Shown piece by piece: positions 54,601 through 64,000 of a stretch of 64,000 nucleotides of DNA (the stretch's first letter is position 1; every line of letters begins with the position of its first letter). Origin of the DNA: Dioscorea cayenensis subsp. rotundata (Eukaryota; Streptophyta; Magnoliopsida; Dioscoreales; Dioscoreaceae). Where the stretch lies: the NCBI RefSeq assembly GCF_009730915.1, contig NC_052489.1:27025916-27089915 (forward strand), given 5' to 3'. The notes under the pieces were generated by a model. It did no database searches. It had not been told where the DNA came from and saw only the letters and a list, made by a program, of their open reading frames with translations. Both the position numbers and the translations under genes were made by a program.

Positions 54601-57600
54601 ATTAACATCACTAGATAATCCAAGATAAACACTAATCTTGGAGGTAATGTGATTATCAAAGTTTTTGGTAATATTTCACGGTTGGAATTTTCTAATGACT
54701 ATCAACATTATTGGTGCTACAAGTCCAAATGCCGTGATATTTCAGTAGCATGATTCCTGGGAATATTTTGCATGATTCCTGGGAATATTTTCACATGATC
54801 ACGAACCAAACAACCCCTTAAATCAAGCAAATCTGTTTAAATTGGCCAAGTGATAATTATAAGAAAACAATGACTGGTAAAGTAATAGTTAAAGCCATTT
54901 TTGGTCACTATACTTGCCTAATGTTTATTTCCATCCATATACACCCTTACACTTCACTTACACAGTTACACTCGATGATCTGACAATATGACACATCATC
55001 ATGTTGAAAATAAAAATAAAAAAAATGTCACATGGTCAATTAAGTGAAATATTGATCAAAATGAGGTCAAGAAGAAAAACAAATTTTGCCACATGAATGC
55101 CATGGCATCAGTTCAGGAAAATAAAAATTTTCAGAAAATAAAAATAATTATTTTTTTAATCTGCACGGTTGTTACTGTGGCATAATGGACAAGCAAGCAT
55201 CAGATTACCCATCGGTACATTAAAAAAAAGGATCAAAAAGTCATATTTCAAAAGGTATGCTAATTGTACTTCATGTCAACATCAGGGACTAACATGAACA
55301 AAAATGCAAAGACCATCACCCATATTTGATTTTTAAACTATGCAGACAGACAGAAATAGACATTGTGGCAAAGTACCGTGAACACTGCTTTAAGCATAAG
55401 TAATATACATTCCAACAATCTACACTGGCAAAAATTATGACTAGCATACATGCGATAACACCTAAAAATACTGACTGATGTACAGGTATTATCCATTGTC
55501 GATGGTCACAGTGCCATTAGTGAGCTTTAGTTGTTTCTCTATAAAAAGGAAGTTGATAACAATTTAGTAGCACCAGTAGACATATTAAAATAAAACCATA
55601 TCATGTAACAGTTCCATATCAAAGTGAATGACCAAACATAAAATAGACTAGTTTGGCATATAGTACAGTACCTTCAAACGATGTTTTCCAAGGGGTGGTT
55701 GCAGCTTTCCATATGTTGTAGGTATAGTACTTTCAGAAGAAGAAACATCCAATAACTTCAGTAAGTCACCTGCAAGAGGATTTTGCTATGACCTGTATCA
55801 TGAACTTGATAGCAAAGACAAGCAAATTTGGAGACTGCACGGGCTGTTCAAATGGCTCAGATTTCTATGCCTTTCTGGCAGCTAGAGTTTGTTCACTAAA
55901 GTCTCAATACAAGAATTTCACAAAACCAAATTTTCGTTTATAAGTCTATAATTAACATCATTTAATGAAACAGTAAGAAAGGAAAGCCATGTTGACAGTA
56001 ATCACATACCCATCATTTATAGGTGAATTTCGAAGGTCAAAGTAGCGAAGCATAACAATACACCCACAAATAGATGCATGAGGCACTTAGGTCAGGACAA
56101 AAATGATATTAGACTGTGATATAAAAAGCTTAAAATGTAGAATGGGGCAGAAAAAAAATTTGACAAAAAGTATCTTTCCGGTGCTTATCCTCCCACACGT
56201 ACAGATTTGCTACAGACTACCACCACAACCATAAGGATTTCTGTCTCAATGGAAGATGAGAAACCAAGGTCCTAACACAAGTTGCACCATGCGTCTTCTC
56301 AAAGACAAATAAAAAGGAACTGTACCCAAACAACATTGTTATTGAAGAGCTTTAATGGGGTAGTTGGAATTTGATAAATGCACCCTTCATACTTGGTTTG
56401 TACAAGGGTTTCTCAGGCGTTATTGGAAGATTAGTTGACTCATAATTCAACTGATAACTTCCTTCATATGGCATATGAAGCCCCGAACTTATTAACACTT
56501 CCAACTATACTTATACAACCTATAATATCTCCAAGTATAATAATGCAATTTATAATATAAAAGGTATTAAAACAAACCAGTATAACACATATTACAGATG
56601 AAACTCCGCTAATTATCCACCAACACAAAAAATGCGAACTATTACCAAACTGCAATTACATTACAGCCCTTAGAAAACAAATTCAATAGTTCAAATTACA
56701 GTTCTTAAAAAAAAAAAATCAGCATTTGACATTGCATGCAAAAGGGTACATAAGAGCATGCTGGTCATTGCATCTTTGAGGCAAGCAAACAATATTTGTG
56801 CAAAAAGAAAAATATGACCTAACAATCAAGCAGCCACAATCACCTATTGTTCCAACTCGCCCAATTTTTAAAGTGCAATCAATGGAAAAAATGTTGAATC
56901 TGCTGGGAACAATTTCACATAAATTTCTTAGGTCATGTAACTTTAACTTTATGCACAATCCTGTGTCAGTGTATCTCAATGTTCAGGATTGTATCTAATC
57001 ATCTATGGCAGTGATGGGCAGATCATAATTCACATTAAAATCCGTCTATATTGAGAGTTGGCAAAATATGTGTTTGTCAAAACCACGTAAAATAAACAAA
57101 GGAAGGTGCTACAAGGTGTACAGCAACAGAGTTGTTCTCGAGGGTGGAAGCAGGCGTACCTAGACTTCCCAGCATGCCATCAATTGTCTCTGGGCTAGCA
57201 GTCGGCAATGATCCATGACTTAAATTGCTTCTAAATAAATTATTAGAAGCTGATAATAATCTCTTGGGATCCAATAAGGAAATACAAACAGCCAATGAAT
57301 GAACTAGAACAGATTGTGGCCTTGAAACTTCCAGTGCATGGTGAAACAACCTTCCCACGAAACTGTAAATAAAAGCAAAAGTCATAATTGGAAAATCACA
57401 ATAAACTCATAAGGATATGGCTATATGACTGAAAGGCCAGATGTTGTCAATACTAGAAATAGAAAAATACCCTGGACTGCAAATCTTTGCTGACAACCCA
57501 GGCGGAGCATATCTAGTTATCGCACAAAGGATTTCTGCAGCATTGGCGTGCACTTCAGGAGAATCCTGCTTGGATAAGTAAGAAATAATATAAGAACATG

Positions 57601-60600
57601 GAATGATGTTCCTTCCATGCATATAAACAACAAACATATAAGAAGTACCCGACTGCTCTATTTTTTGTGAAAGCCTAGCAACAGGCAGGCTGAAGTTTGT
57701 TTAGCAACCTCAAGATTCCAAACAGCTAGGTCAATCAAAATTGACAAAGGCACTCACTCTTCTACCACAAAATTCTTGATGAAAGCAGAACCAATGAACA
57801 AAAAAAAAAAATCTACTGCATGAAGCAGGGATAGGTATGAAATCTTCATTTGAACAAAGAATAAATTTTCTAAGTATTGATTGAAATGACAAATGCACGA
57901 TGTAATGTTGTAAAATATATACAAATTCACTAAAAATGCAATATCAACAGAACTGCCAAACAAATAAAAAATGCTATTGAAGAACCAAATCCATCTTCAG
58001 AGAGAAGCAACCAAAAAATTCCTCATTTAATTGGAAAAAAGCATCATTAGTTGACCCAACAGGACACTCAATCTAATTCCCTCATCGGTCTACCTATGCA
58101 AGGCCGTAATTTAGAACTGAAACAACAAAAGGCTAAGTTCACCACTTTTCAGCATATAAACCAAATAGTTTTTGCTGATAGGTCTCTAGAAATTTAATCA
58201 TGTATAACTCTTGCATAATTCCCTAATGCAACCTTTACCTATGAGTGATCTCCTTCAAAAATTAGATCGTTCAATACTAACACGTATATAATTCTATAAA
58301 TAAATAATTAATTAATTTAAAAAAAAAAAACAACAACAACAACAAACAACTTTTCTGTCCTGCAGGCTCAAAAATCTAGCCCCCCGTCTCAAAATTTAAG
58401 TTATTTGAGCCTATAATAAAAGGAGGACCTTTAAAATTATGTAACATAACAATGATGCCAAACCAACATACAAAATCCATATTAAATTCTCTCACTGGAA
58501 TACCAATAATCCACTAATAACAAGTTTTGAATTTTGAACATCAAACCCACCGAGGAGCCAAACTTATCCACAATCATCTCAAGCACATCTGTATCCTCCA
58601 GCCACTGCATTGCATCCAAATAGTTGGAATACATGCTCTCATCAGCACCAATCAGCCTTATTAGTACCTGTTTTAAATGATAAACGGGATTAAAAACTCA
58701 GTTTACTTATCAAGGAGCTTATTTACACCATATCACAGTGCTAGGTGCGATAGATAAAGATTAGTGCAAAGAACAAAGTGAGTAAATAGAATTTACAAGA
58801 GCATTCCAATGATTTCATTAATGATGGAGCATTGATGACAAATTGTCTGCAGACGGTATAAAAGAATGTGGATAAAATAGGGGAATTTCATACAGACCTC
58901 CATAATGGATGTGATACCAATTAGATCGACCAATTGGTGTAAAATCTCCTGGTGGCCCTGCAAGATTAAAAGCCAGATAAATTTTGATGAAACTGAGATG
59001 TATGCAAGTTTGTTAGCAGTATTCAGTAGCTTCCACAAATGATAGCAAATTGACAAAACAAAGACCACAAAACAACTTGGGCATAGACAGATAAAGTAGT
59101 AAGAAGTACAATGGAATTTAATGAAAAGTTAAAAACTAGCTAAAAATTGGAGACAGATGCCAGCTTCGAAAAATTGCAAACAGTTGTAGTTCGAACAGGT
59201 CTCGGAAGACAACTTATGAAGTGTGCCACTATCTCAAAGTAACAAACTTGGACAAGCATAAATCATGGTCATTGCCCTAGACATAAAATATTTTCTCTTT
59301 CAACTTATAAGTCAAAGCCATTACCCACTGCATCTAACATTAAAGCGCCCATTCCATGTCAACATTTGTGCCAGTGGAGAAAAAGATAATGGAACTAGTG
59401 ATTGTTAAATCACCTTTTCTTCTTTGCACAAATTTTGAAGTTAAAAGGGACGCAGATAACTTTTCCCAAAAACATTACATGACACATGATGATCATACTG
59501 CACCGCGGACATTATAACAACTTCCCACAACTCTAACCACATTATTCGACAGTATCCTATCAAAGCAAACTTACAAGTATTTAAGCTACATTTAACTTTT
59601 TTTTGCATCAAGAGTATTTGAAGTGAAATTTCTCATAATATAGAGATATATGAAGCTATTAGTCAATCGTAGCTTCAAGAACAAAAAAAAAGCAAAACCT
59701 TACAAAAAGGCAAAATTAGTTATAACAATCACTAACACTCTCTCTCTCATATCCAGGCATGTGAGTTTCTATTTCCCTTGATAAAAAGACATTTTTAACT
59801 CCTCTTACACTAGAAAGGTTAAATTAAGATAATGTTTCCAGTAAGTCAACGGTTTTTACAAACTATCATCAATCAAACAAAACAATTGAATTCTCTACAC
59901 TTGATTCTTTTTTATTTTCAAACCATCGCCAACAAGAATCTCACTTCCCCCATACTAAACCATTACTCATTCTAAAAGTGTTATGAAGCAAAAGGACTGA
60001 TTTCAATCATATCACTGGACAAAATATGCACCATTATATATATATATATATATATGAAAGACTGAGTAGTCTCACATTCAACACAAGCTAATGCAACTGT
60101 AAATAAATAATATGTACTTATGACAGATTCTTTTGACATGGGATCTCAAATGATGCTCAACAAAACCTTCTGAATTTTTAATATATCATCCTAATTAATT
60201 TTCTTTAAAACTGCCGTTCCTAAATTTCTTATTTGTGATTAGTAGACTGGTGCAGAAGTTATTGGACCAGTAACCAGACAGTAGAGGAAATAAGGACCCA
60301 TCCTTCAACTGAGGAAATCACTCACCTGAACATAATTCATGAGAGGAACAGTTTTCCGTAACATCAGACATATAACAACCTAGAAAAAAAACCAATATAA
60401 ACAGTAAATTATGAGGAATCATGTTTTCTATAACGGAAAAAAGCATAGACAAAAGATGGAATGCAAGAGATCCGCATAGGAATACCTTGCTGAAGTAACC
60501 AGCCAACAAAGTACTATGCGAATGATCAGCATTCAGAAAGGAGAACAGCAAGTTCATCAGCTGTAGGAGAATGGTATAACATATAAAGCACCACATATAT

Positions 60601-63600
60601 GGGGAAATTCTTTTCACAAATTTAAATGTATATTGTCAAAAAGATAACTAAATTATAGTTAAAAAAGCTAGAAATATATGTTTTGGTGTTTTGGTTTTCA
60701 CCTCATCATCCTCTACTAAGGTTCTCAATATAATATCAACCTCACAAGTGAATAGTTCACACGCAATAAAAGGAAACCTGCATGATATAAAAAAATGAGG
60801 AACCAATGAATAAACCAAGAATCAAGATAAGAAAAAGATAAAATTATGCAGGTCAATGTGCAGAAAAATTACTTAAAAGTCCGCTTCTTTTCTGCATCCT
60901 GAGGAGCTTCTTCCACAATGTAACGTACCAGTTCTTCGACTTGAGCTCTACCTCGCAAGCTACATATAAACATAAAAACAGATTGAAAGGTCACACACAA
61001 AGACATCCCTTAATAAGGTTAACATAACATACCACAAACACATTATCATTATACTCCATGCAAATTTCTAAACTTCTACACCATGTGACTGTTATCAAAG
61101 TAAATCAGAGGTGAATGCCATCTCATACAAGAACAACCCAAATCTCAGAGCACCAGGGCAGACAACAGGCAAGGCTAGCCCCCAAGGCCAAAATAGGCGC
61201 GGACAAATGAAAACCAAGCCGAACCCATTTGTAGGAAATGTATCAAACCAGGCCAAGCTTATTCATTCTTGTGAATCCTAATATGAAAGACAAAGCAGGA
61301 CCTGCTTCCACTAAGGCTTATTTTTTTCCAGCTCAACCCAAACACCATCAAATCCAAAGTTCAAACAGCACCCAGTCCATAAGGAATTTGGCGCTAGGCT
61401 TTTGGGCACCGATCAATATCCTACAGCTTCATTGTTTGAGAGGAAGCCCATGCCTTCTTTTGAACTAGACTCTCAAATCAATCCAAGCAACTTGTATCCA
61501 AAGAAAAACCTTATGTAACAAGTCAGAAGATGATAACCTTAAAGAATGTTGAATAATTCTAGTTTGCTCACATATACTTGAAGTCAGCATTGTCTTTATA
61601 ATCAACCATGACATTTTAAAGGCACAATCAGTAGAAGTTCTGATATCTACAATGTGATTTAGATGATAAAAACAATCACTTCAACAAGCCTTTCAAATTG
61701 CATTTCGTACATAAATTATTGCTTGTAAGTGAAACATGAATATTTACTAATGTACAACACATCCGGGAAAGGAGGAGCAACTAGCCAGTAAAAGTTCATG
61801 TCTAACGCACATCAAAGATCTAGGGTAATGGCTGGCCCTTAGAAAATCCATGTAAATAAAACCTCACCCCAGGAATTGTAACCTACATTTGTTGATCTCG
61901 CTGCATAAATATCAACTTCAGATCCCTCCTTGACGTACCTATCTCCTCAAACTAAATCATACTTACGTGAGACCCATGACTTTGTTATTCAAAGACCAAA
62001 TATTTAAACTAGATCAATTTGTTATTTCAGCAATGTCAACCTCAGTCCCAAAACTTAAGCTCCAGTTCAATCCAAAGCATTGAATATAACAAGAATGAAA
62101 TTATTACACGAACATAGCACAGATAGGAGAAAAACATGCAGCAAGCCAACTATGACAAACTCAGGTGACAGACGCTAAACTTGATTTTTTGTTCTGATTT
62201 ACAAGGAAATACTTCTGACAACAAACTAGATTACCTGAATTTAAACATGAACCAGACAGATCTGTCAGAGAAATAGGTTGGAGCATTTAAATTCCACCAA
62301 TTAGAAAAGGAATGTGCCAGCTCAAGTTAGCTAACAATGAATTTTCCGTTAGTTCATAACTGACTGTAGCTGCTTTCATAAGGTTCTAATGCACTATGTC
62401 TATACAAGTTCACTCCCATACAATCATTAGCGACTTCATGGTTGTATCAGCGAACAAAAATAACTAAGACATGGATTGACACAAAGCATGAATGTTAAAT
62501 ATGATTATTTCCATTTTATTTAACTTACAGAATTTAAGATTATTATCATTCTCCATGTGCTTCATAGTAACCTGATAATAAATAAACGCCACCTTACCAA
62601 AAACAGGCTTCTAATATATCCAGGTTGTAGTACATTTGACCCTTGAGAAATAAGTAAACCAACAAGCAACCACTTACAAATTAATAAGACGCGTATTCAG
62701 CGCTTTGCATTCTTGAATAATTTCATCCTCATCAAGAAGCTCCTCGAGACTGTAATTTTCCTTGTCCAATATCGAGTCCACCTGATACCAAAGTAATAGT
62801 AGATTCATATAGACATAGAATCATGTTCTACACCAATAGTATAGGAGTTAAGCCCAAACCAACATGAGTAAAAAGCTGTTATACACAATAGCACCAAGTA
62901 ATTTTAGAAACAGCATAATAAATATGGCAGATATGTACAATTGAAACAAGTGATCTTGGAAAGCTTTCAACCCAATCCAATGTTAGCAAATAAAAACAAG
63001 TGTGGTGCTACAAACCAAGATAATCAAGATGATTTCATTCAGGGAAACAGGCATCCATGAAAACCAAAAGGAACTAATAAATGAATTTTAAAGAAATATA
63101 TGCAATGTGGGTAGCACAATTATAATTTTCAAGTCGGTAACATTACAGATAAAGGTCCATTTCTCTCTGGTTCGTCTTCAGAATTCCCTCCTCTTCTTCA
63201 CTACCTGATACTCATCGAACCCTATGACTACATAAACACAAAAACAAGCTACACGTAGACAAAGTGAAGAGTTTAAAAGCTAGCTTAGACTATCATTTCA
63301 AACCCATTCATTCTTTCAGCAATGATTGACTCTGAATTAACAAGGCAATTAAAGGAAAAAAAATGCAATAACTCAATTCTGAATTAATGCCACAATTAAA
63401 GGACAAAAACACAACTACCCTAATAATCATTCAACTGGACTGGAATAAAAAAAAAACAACAGCATCTTTTAATGCACTCTGCATTTCTATCATATTCTTA
63501 GCCCATGCAGGTAAAGAAAAAGAAGACTTCAAAGCATCTTGTGACTCTTGTCCACTGTTGAAAAAGTTTTGATTAAAATAATAGTTTAGAACTGAGTCCA

Positions 63601-64000
63601 AAATCTTACAAAGAATGCAATTCACGCCATTAACATGCCCCATTAACATCTAACAGAAAGAGCAACAGACAACTGGCGTAAGAATTATATCTCTGAACAA
63701 CTTATATTGCGAGTCAATGAATATTTCTCTTGAAAATTACACCCTGTCAAATCCCTTTTGTTTTGTATTGGAGTAGGAATAAAAATAACAAGAATTGCGA
63801 AAGATAAAAGATTGATCAGATAATTCATTTAAACAAACAAGCCCTAAAAATCAAAAACCCCTGAACAGTTCAAATAACATTCTAGTTCAAGCAAAATCCA
63901 CCAATCCAGTCCCCGGCTTCTCACAACCAGATACATCATAAGAAAATGAAAAAAATAAAATGGAACAAATCACAGAAGCAAGAATTCAAACTCACAGGGG
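48657..64000 (-). CDS. SAPS/SIT4 phosphatase-associated protein (PP6 regulatory subunit), 5' partial
   Basis: Nineteen coding exons in transcript order: beyond the edge to 63996, 62781-62678, 60959-60873, 60777-60702, 60560-60486, 60379-60326, 58957-58898, 58667-58551, 57565-57471, 57362-57160, 55769-55672, 53958-53855, 53775-53613, 53481-53359, 52913-52831, 51356-51215, 49756-49727, 49449-49379, 49257-48657. They total 2291 nt, about 763 residues; roughly a dozen N-terminal residues (MFWR-type start) lie outside. Family landmarks in order: VDSILDKENYSLEELLDEDE, FPFIACELFTCEVD, LMNLLFSFLN, LVDLIGITSIME, AMQWLEDTDVLEMIVDKFGS, KLQPPLGKHRLK, YPYNNFLHYHVENVI, RIGNIGHITRIANK, DYDVAALANNLTQAFRYG, AYFDDESAEVVISSLRLG, NSNWFAFEDD, then an acidic disordered tail with EWVEWRET. 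SAPS proteins are regulatory subunits of PP6-type phosphatase; in Arabidopsis the complex acts on PIN auxin carriers and in ABA signalling. One exon is only 30 nt. Confidence 0.95.
54089..54817. mobile_element. PIF/Harbinger-like MITE
   Basis: The 729-bp non-coding element has imperfect terminal inverted repeats (left tgggctgtttagtt; right aaccaaacaacccc, 11 of 14 matching when inverted). It is flanked by TTA on both sides (54086-54088 and 54818-54820), the 3-bp target duplication of PIF/Harbinger and Tourist-type MITEs. The interior is AT-rich with foldback potential. Near its right end a 21-bp unit starting catgattcctggg is repeated (54749-54769 and 54771-54791). It lies in the SAPS intron 53959-55671. 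Confidence 0.65.
54880..55340. repeat. Possible second transposon relic in the same SAPS intron
   Basis: Begins with tttttggtcactatacttg and continues with accctta, tgacacatcatcatgt and cagggactaacatgaac phrases that often occur in non-autonomous plant elements. No inverted ends or target duplication were resolved, so this is tentative. Confidence 0.25.
60035..60055. repeat. (TA)n microsatellite
   Basis: About ten TA units in the SAPS intron between exons 60379-60326 and 58957-58898. Confidence 0.85.

Overview
This is plant nuclear DNA: AT-rich, with split genes that have canonical GT-AG introns of 0.1 to 2.7 kb, microsatellites, small transposon relics and plant-only gene families (NPH3, DUF630/DUF632, NOI, CPSF30 with a YTH domain). 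It is from a flowering plant. The CPSF30 N-terminus resembles monocot copies as I remember them, so a non-grass monocot is my guess, but I cannot name the species. Exon maps were built by hand from splice sites, protein-family continuity and phase arithmetic. No transcript data were available.

Layout: (1) 1-21051, + strand, 27 exons of a full ABC transporter of the ABCC1/ABCC2 vacuolar clade, lacking only its first roughly 100 codons, which lie upstream. One of its introns holds an exactly 1000-base assembly gap. (2) 21829-26253, - strand, a DUF630/DUF632 protein with an N-myristoylation start, tail-to-tail with the transporter. (3) 26254-30838, a 4.6 kb intergenic region with repeats, a possible LINE tail and two orphan exon-like segments. 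(4) 30839-34269, + strand, a BTB-NPH3 protein like Arabidopsis At1g30440, carrying an apparent +1 frameshift. (5) 35008-36167, + strand, a 77-residue NOI/RIN4-type protein. (6) 36928-45328, - strand, CPSF30 long form with zinc fingers and a YTH domain. (7) 47266-47640, + strand, an Sm-fold NAA38/LSMD1-like protein, head-to-head with CPSF30. (8) 48657-64000, - strand, a SAPS/SIT4-phosphatase-associated protein, complete except for the start of its first exon beyond the window edge.

Four of these families (ABCC1, NPH3 At1g30440, CPSF30, SAPS) are, from memory, also neighbours in the same order on Arabidopsis chromosome 1 (At1g30400 to At1g30470), so the window looks like an old conserved block. 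The genes do not form a pathway: they cover vacuolar transport, BTB-NPH3 signalling, membrane-anchored NOI protein, mRNA 3' processing, N-terminal acetylation and PP6 phosphatase regulation.

I found no previously undescribed system. The points most worth checking are the NPH3 frameshift, a non-GT donor in the transporter, repeated sequence flanking the assembly gap, a duplicated 3' splice site in the DUF632 gene, a solo LTR with a perfect target duplication, and a possible short CPSF30 isoform made by intronic polyadenylation.
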